Source: an uncultured Clostridia bacterium
GTDB taxonomy: Bacteria; Bacillota; Clostridia; TANB77; CAG-508
Assembly (NCBI GenBank): GCA_934149275.1
Contig: CAKPEG010000012.1
Location: forward strand, 1-47,761
Reading direction: 5' to 3'
DNA length: 47,761 bases
In this document: one piece after another, positions 34,343 through 42,287 of the stretch
Position numbering within the stretch: position 1 is the stretch's first letter
How the letters are laid out: each line of letters opens with the position of its first letter
Program-made: the position numbers and the translations under genes
Notes under the pieces: generated by a model
Databases searched by the model: none
Seen by the model: only the letters and a program-made list of their open reading frames with translations
What the model was told of the DNA's origin: nothing

Positions 34343-35485
34343 TTAATCTCCTAAACAAATTCCTATATCTCTCGCTGTTTTTACTAAATCATCATCCATA
34401 GTAACTAAACGAACATTGCTATCTTCTGTTCCACCTTGTACGGCACCTAATTCTTTATTGTTTCCTACAACTTCTTCTAATGGTACATATGTTAGCTTTC
34501 CGTTATGAATTACTGTTAATACTCCGAATTTTTCTTCCATTGCAAGTTCCATTGCTTTTGCGCCATATTTTGTTGAAAGTACTCTATCATATGCTGTTGG
34601 AGTTCCTCCTCTTTGCATATATCCTAAAACTGTGCATCTAGATTCTAAGCCTGTTAAATCTTGTAATTCTTTTGCAACTTTTTGTCCTATTCCTCCAAAT
34701 TTAACGCTTATTCCTGCTTGTGAATCTATTCCTTCAGCTGAGTGTGTTTCATTTTCTCCATCTTTTGACATAGCTCCTTCTGATACAACAACTATGCTGA
34801 AGTTCTTTCCTTTAGCTTGTCTTGCTTTAATTGCTTGTGCTGCTTTGTTTATATCGTATGGAATTTCTGGTATTAATGCCACATCTGCTCCACCAGATAT
34901 TGCTGATTCAAGTGCAATCCATCCTGCAAATCTTCCCATAACTTCAAGAACCATAATTCTATTATGTGTTTCTGCAGTTGTATGAAGTCTGTCTAATGCT
35001 TCTGTTGCAACTGATACAGCTGTGTTGTATCCGAATGTAATATCTGTACATGCAACATCATTATCTATTGTCTTTGGAACACCAATTGTGTTAATTCCTT
35101 TTAAGAATAAGTCTCTAGCTGATTTTTGTGTGCTGTCTCCTCCTAATGTGAACACACAATCAAATCCAGCTTCTTTTACGTTTTGAACACATTTATCAGA
35201 CAAGTCTTCATATGTTACGCTTCCATCTTCATGTTCAACTTTGTAGTGAAATACTATTGCATTTGTTGAAGAACCTATTATTGATCCTCCTTTTGGTAAT
35301 ATTCCTGATGCTTTTTCACTACCGTCCAATCTAATATAATTGTTTGTTACAAGTCCTCTATATCCATCGATATATCCATAACATTCGATTCCATTTGTTT
35401 CTGCTGTTTTTACAATTGCTCTTATTACAGCATTAAATCCTGATACATCTCCTCCATTTGCTAAGATTGCTACTTTCTTAATCAT
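34343..35485 (-). CDS. pfkA: 6-phosphofructokinase
   Basis: 380 aa. Phosphorylates fructose 6-phosphate. The N-terminal phosphate loop ANGGDVSGFNAVIR, the donor loop LGGDSTQKSA (115-122) and the catalytic PKTIDNDV (137-144) are clear, as are MGRFAGW and GYMQRGGTP. Two residues that separate ATP- from PPi-dependent enzymes are atypical: the position that is glycine in classical ATP enzymes (GGDGS) is serine, and the residue before TIDND is lysine as in PPi-type and group III enzymes. The phosphoryl donor is therefore uncertain. Strong GGGAGG ribosome site. Confidence 0.93.
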   Translation of the reverse strand: MIKKVAILANGGDVSGFNAVIRAIVKTAETNGIECYGYIDGYRGLVTNNYIRLDGSEKASGILPKGGSIIGSSTNAIVFHYKVEHEDGSVTYEDLSDKCVQNVKEAGFDCVFTLGGDSTQKSARDLFLKGINTIGVPKTIDNDVACTDITFGYNTAVSVATEALDRLHTTAETHNRIMVLEVMGRFAGWIALESAISGGADVALIPEIPYDINKAAQAIKARQAKGKNFSIVVVSEGAMSKDGENETHSAEGIDSQAGISVKFGGIGQKVAKELQDLTGLESRCTVLGYMQRGGTPTAYDRVLSTKYGAKAMELAMEEKFGVLTVIHNGKLTYVPLEEVVGNNKELGAVQGGTEDSNVRLVTMDDDLVKTARDIGICLGD

Positions 35486-35509
35486 TTTAATTATCCTCCC
35501 TTAAATGAA

Positions 35510-36082
35510 TTATTTTTCTATAATAACATCATCTTTATCTTCAAGTTTTCTTGATTTTATATATTTGTAAAGTGTATATGCTACAAATGGTAGTTGTCCT
35601 ACTAATCCTATAATTATTAGTGGATATGCCAAAAGTTGCACTAAGATTACTAATATTAATATTCTCATTAATACAGACATCCATGTTTTGATATCTTTCC
35701 ATATCTTCTTTATACCCCATCCTGTAAAAATAAAATACATCATTATTCCCATAAATGTTCCTGAAAATGCAATTGTAAATGCTAGAATTCCTACTACCTC
35801 TTGTCTATCTATAATAGCATGGTAATAATCTTGGATTTCTCCTAATGTTGTTAAAAGTTTTTCTTTTGTAGGATATTCCATTCCTGTATTAGCTGTTTTT
35901 TCTTCTCTTGCTTTTTCATACTCTTCTTCTGTTGTAGCTCTAATTGTTTCAACTGTGCTATCTAATTCTTGTGATTTTTTTCTTATTTCTTTTTCTGCAA
36001 TTGTTCCAAGGATTGTTGAAATAATTAGAATTACTATTATTGCAATCATTCTGTTTTGATATTTTTTTGATTCCAATTCCAT
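35510..36082 (-). CDS. Membrane protein of unknown function
   Basis: 190 aa. One N-terminal membrane helix (about 12-27), a Glu-rich external helix (about 28-75), then three further membrane helices (about 92-116, 137-152, 153-172) and a charged C-terminus. No recognised family. It is 24 bases upstream of pfkA and may be cotranscribed with it, although pfkA has its own strong ribosome site. AAGGAG precedes the start. Confidence 0.72.
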   Translation of the reverse strand: MELESKKYQNRMIAIIVILIISTILGTIAEKEIRKKSQELDSTVETIRATTEEEYEKAREEKTANTGMEYPTKEKLLTTLGEIQDYYHAIIDRQEVVGILAFTIAFSGTFMGIMMYFIFTGWGIKKIWKDIKTWMSVLMRILILVILVQLLAYPLIIIGLVGQLPFVAYTLYKYIKSRKLEDKDDVIIEK

Positions 36083-36151
36083 ATATTTTTGCTCCTTAAA
36101 CTATATTTTAACTCTTAAATTATATTATATATATTTCCATTTTGCAATAAT

Positions 36152-36742
36152 TTATTTATTGGTTATATTAATATTTTTTCCGTTTATTTTAAATTCTCTT
36201 TCTACTATATTTTGAATTTGTGCAACTTGCTCTGGAAGTAGTACATCACTTTTTACAACCACACTCACGCTTTCTGAATTTTTAAATATTACAACATCCT
36301 CAAAGCCTTTCATTTTTATTAAACTTTCGGTTGATTGTATTGTCTTTTTTTCGTTCGTTATATTTGAAATTTCATTTTGTGCAATTGCTTTTTGATCATT
36401 TGTTATGCTACTACTTTCTAAAAGTTTTTCATATGTCTCTATGCTTTCCGAATATATACTATCTCTGTTCATTCTTGCTTCTAAGAAATAATCCTTTTGT
36501 ATATTTTCTGTTATTATATTTTCTGAAATTTGATTTTCCTCTTCTACATTTTCTACAACTTCGTTACTGCTTACTAATGTAGCTTCTCCTAATTTGGTTT
36601 CTGAATAATTTGTTACGTCTGCAATTTTACTATATTCTTTATTCGCTATTGGATTATAGCTTATAAAACCTACAATCATAAAAAATATTGCTAGTAGTCC
36701 TAATAAAACTTCTTTCTTTTTTATTATTGCTATTTTCTTCAT
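36152..36742 (-). CDS. spoIIIAH: Stage III sporulation protein AH
   Basis: 196 aa. Mother-cell protein whose external domain binds SpoIIQ or an equivalent across the intermembrane space to form the feeding-tube channel. Membrane helix about 13-31, variable linker, then the ring-building YscJ/FliF-like domain (FLEARMNRDSIYSESIETYEKLL, near 95-117, to the C-terminus EREFKINGKNINITNK). It is last in the spoIIIA operon, preceded by a palindromic leader element and, further upstream, by decayed copies of the spoIIIAG 3' end. Confidence 0.92.
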   Translation of the reverse strand: MKKIAIIKKKEVLLGLLAIFFMIVGFISYNPIANKEYSKIADVTNYSETKLGEATLVSSNEVVENVEEENQISENIITENIQKDYFLEARMNRDSIYSESIETYEKLLESSSITNDQKAIAQNEISNITNEKKTIQSTESLIKMKGFEDVVIFKNSESVSVVVKSDVLLPEQVAQIQNIVEREFKINGKNINITNK

Positions 36743-36749
36743 AGTTTCA

Positions 36750-36785
36750 CTCGCATAATCAATTTAATTGATTAATCCCTTTCTT
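36750..36785 (-). repeat. Palindromic leader element, copy 2 (before spoIIIAH)
   Basis: Minus strand: aagaaagggattaatcaatt, immediately followed by aaattgattatgcgag, ending eight bases before the spoIIIAH start. Confidence 0.75.
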
Positions 36786-36802
36786 TTTAATTTTTGATAC
36801 CT

Positions 36803-36930
36803 TTATTTAATTTCAAGAACTTGAATTTTATGCACAGCAATCGTGTTGTCATTTCTACAACACAATTATGTAAGGCAATCCTATTGTCGCTTTCACAAGA
36901 CGAATTATATTTTCTATTGTATTTTGTATT
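36803..36930 (-). repeat. Two decayed tandem copies of the spoIIIAG 3' end
   Basis: 36803-36871 and 36872-36930 each align to the last 60-100 bases of spoIIIAG. The first still encodes AVHKIQVLEIK-stop in one frame (real: AVHKIQVFEMK-stop), and the second encodes NTIENIIRLVKATIGL (real: NTIVKENIIHAVEAATGL). Frameshifts show neither is functional. Confidence 0.8.
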
Positions 36931-36932
36931 TT

Positions 36933-37502
36933 TTATTTCATTTCAAAAACTTGAATTTTATGTACTGCAAGTCCTGTTGCCGCTTCTACAGCATGAATTA
37001 TATTTTCTTTTACTATTGTATTTTGTGCTCCTTTTGCTATTACAATTGCTCCTTCCATTTTGGGATACATTATTTTTTCTGTTATTATTGTTTGATTTGC
37101 ATCTGATACTACTTCTTTATTTGTGTCGTATGTTTCAATTTTTCTTTCTCCACCTTCTGTGTCTTTTTCTTGTGTTGAACTTTGAGATGAACTTTCATTG
37201 TAAATTGGTACAACTTTTTCAGTTTCACTATATGTTATTAATACTTTCACATCTTCTACGCCTTTTATTTTTCCGAGTGCTGATTCCAGTTCTTTTTCTA
37301 TATCTCTTGTTTGTGCTACTTGCTCTACTTCTTTTGGAATTGTAGTGTTTGATATTGTTTTCTTTTTATCTCCACTAAATACATTATTTATAACGAACAA
37401 AGTTATAATTAACAAAATTATTGCAAATACTAAGTTTTCGATTTTTTTCTTATTTGGTTTCTCTTCTTTTTTCACAAGGGCTGTTATTTTCTCTTTAATC
37501 AT
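36933..37502 (-). CDS. spoIIIAG: Stage III sporulation protein AG
   Basis: 189 aa. Forms a large ring in the channel linking mother cell and forespore. Membrane helix about 24-42, then an external domain with VLITYSETEKVVPIYNE and the family-typical GAIVIAKGAQNTIVKENIIHAVEAATGLAVHKIQVFEMK end. The start overlaps the end of spoIIIAF by four bases (ATGA), indicating coupled translation. Its 3' end is repeated twice downstream in decayed form. Confidence 0.93.
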   Translation of the reverse strand: MIKEKITALVKKEEKPNKKKIENLVFAIILLIITLFVINNVFSGDKKKTISNTTIPKEVEQVAQTRDIEKELESALGKIKGVEDVKVLITYSETEKVVPIYNESSSQSSTQEKDTEGGERKIETYDTNKEVVSDANQTIITEKIMYPKMEGAIVIAKGAQNTIVKENIIHAVEAATGLAVHKIQVFEMK

Positions 37503-38059
37503 CTTTTCATCTCGCTTTCTGTTATTGAAATTTTATTTTCTTCTATTCCATAATATGTACTGATTTCTTTAACTAATTCGTCAATCTCTTGAGCTGATAT
37601 TTTTTCATTGTTTTTTAAATCTATTTTATTTACAGCTATATTTTTGCTTTCTGATAATTTCTTAATTTTCAAAGTAATTTTATTTATTGTGATTTCTTCA
37701 TAATCATACTTTAAGTCTGATTCTATTTTAACTAGGTCATATCCTTTTTCTTTTAAATATGCTTTCATGTTTTCTTTTAAATTTATTTTGTATGCCTCTG
37801 TAATTTGCTTTTCATAATCTATTGAATTTGTTTTTGCAATGTCAGGAATATTTTCTACTGCAAATGCTTTTTCAAAGTTTATGTTTTCAAGTTTATTGCT
37901 TAAGATTGGCGATATAATTACATATAGCAAAAATATTCCTAATACTACTTTTATGTATTTTCTGTATGAACTGTTAGCGGGTATTATCATTTCTATTATT
38001 ACAATTATTATTATTGATATTATTAACTGTTGTGCCCATGATACTAAAAAATCTAACAT
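37499..38059 (-). CDS. spoIIIAF: Stage III sporulation protein AF
   Basis: 186 aa from the ATG at 38059. This start aligns the opening MLDFLVSWAQQLI with the known MSFLTEWL-type start; an upstream TTG at 38077 falls inside the palindromic leader. Two membrane helices (about 9-28 and 35-52, VVLGIFLLYVIISPI) are followed by an external alpha/beta domain. Component of the SpoIIIA-SpoIIQ channel. Confidence 0.9.
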   Translation of the reverse strand: MLDFLVSWAQQLIISIIIIVIIEMIIPANSSYRKYIKVVLGIFLLYVIISPILSNKLENINFEKAFAVENIPDIAKTNSIDYEKQITEAYKINLKENMKAYLKEKGYDLVKIESDLKYDYEEITINKITLKIKKLSESKNIAVNKIDLKNNEKISAQEIDELVKEISTYYGIEENKISITESEMKR

Positions 38060-38064
38060 TTTTT

Positions 38065-38102
38065 CTTGCCTAATCAATTATAAAATTGATTACTCCCTTT
38101 CT
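38065..38102 (-). repeat. Palindromic leader element, copy 3 (before spoIIIAF)
   Basis: Minus strand: aagaaagggagtaatcaatt, short loop, aattgattaggcaag, ending about five bases before the spoIIIAF ATG. Confidence 0.75.
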
Positions 38103-38104
38103 TT

Positions 38105-39236
38105 TTAAATGTTTGTCCCTATTCTCATTGTTATTGTAATTCCAATTATCAGCATCATTACAACTGTTGCTATTGAGGCAAATAGCACTTTACACGAGTC
38201 TCCCATTTGCTCAATTACATAAACAATTTTTTTATCTGCTACTGCTTCTGCTAGTCCACTTATTAAATAAAAAAGTAGAGTTGTTAAGCCTATTCTAATT
38301 AATGGTACTGCAGATATGAATATAACGCCTATCATTCCAAGTGTTCCTACTGCATTTTTTATCACATTAGTACAACTTAAAACTGATTCAACTGTGTCTC
38401 CTAATATTTTTCCTACAACTGGGACAAATGTTGATACTGCTGTTTTCGTGGTCTTTGTTGCTAATTGATCTACACCTTTTCCTAAATTACTTTCCATTGT
38501 TAGCAAGCATGTGAAAATTGTTAAGAATATGCATAATAACCATATTGATGTTGATTTCATATATTTTGATAATTTATTTAATTGGACTTCATCTGAAATG
38601 TTAGAAATTATGCCTAATACAGTTGCTATTATCACTACTGGAATTAAAATTTGATTTATAAATACTGTTATGATGTTTGTTGAAATTAATATTATTGACT
38701 GGATTCCTGTTGATGATGTAATGTTTCCGTGTTGAAATACTTAAACTCATGAACATTGGTATTAACATATATACAAAACTTGATATCATTTCTAATGTTT
38801 CTTTTACACTTCTTAATATATTTGCATATACTTTCATTAATACAGTTATTAAAATTATTATTTGAATAAAATGTCCTACTTTACTTGTTTGATTGTTGCC
38901 TATATTTTCGCTTATACTCCTTAACATTCCGCAGATTACAATTATTAGTAATATTGATATTACCATTTTCATGGATTCTTTTAGTTCTGAACCTAGAATT
39001 TTTCCTAGTCCTTTTACTATGATATTTCCAGAGGCTTTCCCTTTTATTGCATCTCCGAAAATTTCATTTAAATTTATATTTTTATCTGTTATTTTTTCTA
39101 TGTCTTGTATTAAAGTATCTACTTGTAAATCTTTAATTTGCTCTTCTACAAGTTCATCTTGACTTGCTCTTACTTTTTGTGAATTTGTAAAACATATTAA
39201 AAAAAATATTAATATTATAATTAGTTTTTTATCCAT
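38105..39236 (-). CDS. spoIIIAE: Stage III sporulation protein AE with CGG frame change
   Basis: Polytopic channel component. Read conventionally it is broken: a 211-aa N-terminal frame ends in unrelated residues after LSIST, while the C-terminal membrane half (VVIIATVLGIISNISDEVQL to TMRIGTNI) lies in another frame. Skipping the C of CGG at 38727-38729 joins LIPMFMSLSIST to GNITSSTGIQSIILIST and yields 376 aa. That is close to the usual size, with a signal peptide (ending QKVRASQ), the helical external part and about seven membrane helices in order. Conserved FVPVVGKILGDTVE is intact. All its operon neighbours are intact apart from spoIIIAA, which has the same kind of site. Confidence 0.88.
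38727..38729 (-). other. Recoding site 4: CGG in spoIIIAE
   Basis: Context is ATT TCA ACA CGG AAA CAT. Skipping C reads GGA AAC ATT ACA TCA; 169 codons precede and 207 follow. Confidence 0.8.
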
Positions 39237-39251
39237 TTGCGACTCCCATTT

Positions 39252-39635
39252 TTACAAAAGATTTAATAATGTTTCTAGAAGTGCTGTTATTATTGGAATT
39301 GAAAAACTTAGTATTATTATTTTTCCTCCTAAATCTATTTTTGACGCAATTGCGTTTTCACCACTATCTTTACAAATTGCTACTGCAAATTCGGTTAAAA
39401 TAGATATTCCTGTTATTTTTAATAGTATGTTTATGAATGAATTGTTAATTTTTAATTTGCTTGATAGTTCCATTATTAGATTTATAAATCCTGAAAGCTT
39501 GTCTGCTGCAATGAAAAATATTATTACTCCTACAACGATTGAAACATATATCTTAAATTCTGGTTTATATTCTTTTAATATTCCGGCTATTAAAACTCCG
39601 GTAAAGCCTACGCCTATAATTTGAACTATTTCCAT
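39252..39635 (-). CDS. spoIIIAD: Stage III sporulation protein AD
   Basis: 127 aa with three or four membrane helices. MEIVQIIGVGFTGVLIAGILKEYKPEF at the start and ILTEFAVAICKDSGENAIASKIDLGGKI near 80-107 are typical of the family. Component of the mother-cell SpoIIIA channel. Normal length, 15 bases from spoIIIAE. Confidence 0.94.
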   Translation of the reverse strand: MEIVQIIGVGFTGVLIAGILKEYKPEFKIYVSIVVGVIIFFIAADKLSGFINLIMELSSKLKINNSFINILLKITGISILTEFAVAICKDSGENAIASKIDLGGKIIILSFSIPIITALLETLLNLL

Positions 39636-39648
39636 ATATGTATACTTC

Positions 39649-39843
39649 CTATAAATTAAATAATGTCCTTACTGTTGAAAATAATTGACTTATCTCATTT
39701 ATCACAATAGATAGAACAATTACTATTCCGGCAAGTGTCGTCATCATTGCTTGGTCCTCTCTTCCAGCACGTACCAATACTTGATTTAACACGGCAACTA
39801 AAATTCCTATGGCAGCTATTTTGAATAACAAATTTATATCCAT
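39649..39843 (-). CDS. spoIIIAC: Stage III sporulation protein AC
   Basis: 64 aa with two membrane helices, related to the first part of SpoIIIAD. The segment LNQVLVRAGREDQAMMTTLAGIVIVL is the family signature. Normal length, with an AAAGGAAT ribosome site. Confidence 0.94.
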   Translation of the reverse strand: MDINLLFKIAAIGILVAVLNQVLVRAGREDQAMMTTLAGIVIVLSIVINEISQLFSTVRTLFNL

Positions 39844-39866
39844 ACTATTTATTCCTTTCTGCTTTT

Positions 39867-40379
39867 TTAAATTAAAACTATTACTAGTCCAATTCCAAAT
39901 ATCATTCCGAGTTTTTTATACATTGTTTCGTTTTTTGCTTTTTCTATTTCAGCTTTTTCAATTTGTCTTTCTAGAAGTTCACTTACAAATTTTATCTGAT
40001 TAATTTGTCCTTCTTTATTTGTTTTTCCTAATAATATTCCAAATTCTTTTAATGCTTCTTTATCTTCTTTTTTTAGGCTTAAATCACATTTTTTCACTTC
40101 GTCTTTCCATGCATTTTCTGCGCCTTTTTCTTTTATGTTTTCTGCAGTATTTTTAAATAATGAAGCTATTCCATATGATGAGATTTCTGCCACTTCTGTG
40201 AATATTTCTTCTAATGGTTGATATGTGTATTTAATTTTATTTTCAATTATTTTTAGGCTATTTTTCACCTCATCCAATTCTTCTAATCTATAAACATATT
40301 TTTTTGAAATTAAAATTCCTATTCTCATAGAGCATACAATAATTCCAATTGCTAAACTCATTTTTAAAATTATACACAT
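39867..40379 (-). CDS. spoIIIAB: Stage III sporulation protein AB
   Basis: 170 aa. N-terminal and C-terminal membrane helices flank a helical domain related to type II secretion GspF/T4 pilus inner-membrane proteins. Start at the ATG (40379) overlapping the end of spoIIIAA by ten bases; an ATG six codons later is possible. The end MYKKLGMIFGIGLVIVLI is typical. Confidence 0.92.
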   Translation of the reverse strand: MCIILKMSLAIGIIVCSMRIGILISKKYVYRLEELDEVKNSLKIIENKIKYTYQPLEEIFTEVAEISSYGIASLFKNTAENIKEKGAENAWKDEVKKCDLSLKKEDKEALKEFGILLGKTNKEGQINQIKFVSELLERQIEKAEIEKAKNETMYKKLGMIFGIGLVIVLI

Positions 40380-41288
40380 TCTCTTCTGTATTCCCTCTTT
40401 TCCTTATCTAAAAAATAAATGCCTTTTATTTTCTCTTTCTCATGCGAGTCTAAAATAATTATTTTTTCTATGACATAGTATTTCATTAATTCTTGCAATT
40501 CTGGGTTTATCTTAATATCATTTAATGAATTTCCGTGTGCTGTTAGTAATGCTTTCGTTCCTGAACACATCGCATAATATATCATCTTACTATCTTCTAT
40601 TCCGCCAATCTCGTCAACTGCAATTACTTCAGGAGCCATTGATCTTATTAATATTTTTATTCCTAACTTTTTAGGTATATTAGCAATCACGTCTGTTCTA
40701 AGTCCCAGATCTGTTTGCTCGCTTCCCTTGTACATTGCAGCTAGCTCATTTCTCTCATCAACTACTCCAACATTTAATCCTTTATTGTATTGATTACCAT
40801 TGCTTACTTGTCTTATTAAATCTCTTAATAAAGTTGTTTTTCCACTTCCGTGGGCTTCCAACTATTAATGTGTTTTGAAAATTTCCATTTTCATATAATC
40901 TCTTTATGATGAAGTTACCACATCCTTTTATTTCTCTAGCTATTCTAAAATTCATTCCTGAGACATATGATATATTGGTTATCTTGTCATCCTCATTTAT
41001 TGCATTACCAACAACTCCAACTCTATGTCCACCTGCTAATGTTATAAAGCCTTGTGAAATCTGCTTTTCATATGTATATACTGAATTTTCTGTAACTTTT
41101 TCTAATGTTTCTAGCAAATCTTTTATTGTTACTTTATAGCTAACTATTACTTCTTCATTATTAAATTTCAGTATGATATTTTTGTTGCCCCTAAGTCTTA
41201 TTTCTTCGAGTTTATCTATCTTTTCTAAAACTGTGGGGACGTTTAAAACGTTATATATATTCTTTGATAGATATTCTAATATTTCCAT
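40370..41288 (-). CDS. spoIIIAA: Stage III sporulation protein AA (ATPase) with CGG frame change
   Basis: Secretion-type ATPase of the sporulation channel. The zero frame runs 146 codons to NTLIVGSP and then, after CGG at 40848-40850, into unrelated residues and a stop. Skipping the C gives VGSP-GSGKTTLLRDLIRQ, a perfect Walker A motif (GSPGSGKT), and 159 further residues including Walker B (VIAVDEIGG) and the conserved VDERNELAAMYKG. The joined length is 305 aa against about 307 in Bacillus. Without the shift no intact P-loop is made. First gene of the operon. Confidence 0.9.
40848..40850 (-). other. Recoding site 5: CGG inside the Walker A motif of spoIIIAA
   Basis: Context is GGA AGC CCA CGG AAG TGG. 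Skipping C reads GGA AGT GGA AAA ACA, that is G-S-G-K-T. This is the best-supported site because the restored motif is catalytic. Confidence 0.85.
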
Positions 41289-41512
41289 TTTTACATCCTT
41301 CCTTTTTCAGCTTGTACTATATATATATTCAGTAAATTTATTTTTAGAACTTGAAAACAAGATAATTATTTTATTTAAAAATTTGGTTTATAGATGTTAT
41401 ATGACAGCCAAGATATAAACTTTAAATTTTTTATTAAAAATAAATACTATTGACATTCATTTTTACTCTTAGATATATTTGCTTTTAGTCCAGTGTTTTT
41501 ACTTATTTCTTA

Positions 41513-41541
41513 TTGACGAATTTTGTAAAATATAGTAATAT
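41513..41541 (+). promoter_or_regulatory. SigmaA-type promoter
   Basis: TTGACG, 17-base spacer, TAATAT, 35 bases before the plus-strand gene at 41577. The rest of 41289-41512 holds no gene I can see. Confidence 0.6.
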
Positions 41542-41576
41542 TATCTTGTATTTTATGGGGAAGTTAGGTGCAAATT

Positions 41577-42020
41577 ATGTATAATGAAAAAAGATTTAAA
41601 ATAACAATTTTGCTTACTCGAATAAGAAGATATTTATTTATTTTCTTTTTTGTAATTTTAGGTTTAATAGGTGCTTATGTAATTTCTGAATTTCTAACTG
41701 AAATTGTTAAAATGCCACAACAGGTTGCAAATGCGGTTATGATTGTAACTGGAATTGCTATTTTTGTAATAGGTTTAATTTTAACAAGTAATTTGGAATT
41801 TAAGATTCAACAAGTTTATTTGGAAATGAAGATATTAAAAAAATTAAATTTGGTTTCTTTTAAACTAGATAAACTTTTAGAAAATTCAGATATCTCAATC
41901 TCAGATGAAATTTCTAAGGAATTAAAAAATATTAATAAAGAATTGCCTACTCCAAAGAAAAAGAAAACATTTAAGAATATTAAAATGAAAAAAGATAAAA
42001 AAGAAAATGTGGAAGCTTAA
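41577..42020 (+). CDS. Small membrane protein of unknown function
   Basis: 147 aa from the ATG at 41577 with AGGTG six bases upstream; a GTG three codons earlier is part of that site. Two membrane helices (about 18-38 and 50-72) are followed by a helical cytoplasmic part and a Lys-rich tail (PTPKKKKTFKNIKMKKDKKE). It is transcribed away from spoIIIA with its own promoter and terminator. No family recognised. Confidence 0.72.
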   Translation: MYNEKRFKITILLTRIRRYLFIFFFVILGLIGAYVISEFLTEIVKMPQQVANAVMIVTGIAIFVIGLILTSNLEFKIQQVYLEMKILKKLNLVSFKLDKLLENSDISISDEISKELKNINKELPTPKKKKTFKNIKMKKDKKENVEA

Positions 42021-42028
42021 TTCCACAT
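42007..42028 (+). terminator. Terminator overlapping the stop codon
   Basis: Arms atgtggaa/ttccacat followed by T7. The left arm encodes the last residues of the 41577 gene. Confidence 0.82.
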
Positions 42029-42030
42029 TT

Positions 42031-42180
42031 TTTTATATAATAGGAAAGTTTGAAGAACTTCCTATTATATAAAAATAACAATGCTCAGAAATTTGCAAAG
42101 CGAATTTTGCGCGTGAGCAAAGATGTGTACTTACAAATGTTATAATCAGTGCAAATGCTATAAATAGTCCGCTTTTGCTC
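42031..42180 (-). repeat. Dispersed repeat family, copy C
   Basis: Full-length copy in inverted orientation relative to A and B. It begins with the palindrome tatataataggaa and continues with cagaaatttgcaaagcgaa, gatgtgtacttacaaatg, ttataatcagtgcaaatgct and tccgcttttgctc. Confidence 0.82.
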
Positions 42181-42209
42181 TATAATAGAATGTTTTCTTA
42201 TCCATTTAA

Positions 42210-42238
42210 AAAGACGTGATTTTAAAATTCACGTCTTT
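42210..42238 (-). terminator. Terminator of the 42288 gene
   Basis: Perfect ten-base arms aaagacgtga/tcacgtcttt. Confidence 0.82.
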
Positions 42239-42287
42239 GTTTTTACTTTAATTATAACCACTATTTATACTAAGGAAGCCTTATTAT

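Noticed and set aside
4951..41288. Ordinary sequencing or assembly indels as the explanation for all five frame breaks
   Set aside because: Not excluded without reads, but none is at a homopolymer, all produce the same codon CGG in zero frame, and hundreds of unaffected GGA codons exist in similar contexts. Kept as the main alternative.
4951..41288. CGG simply reassigned to another amino acid
   Set aside because: A reassigned codon would keep the frame; here the frame itself changes at each site.
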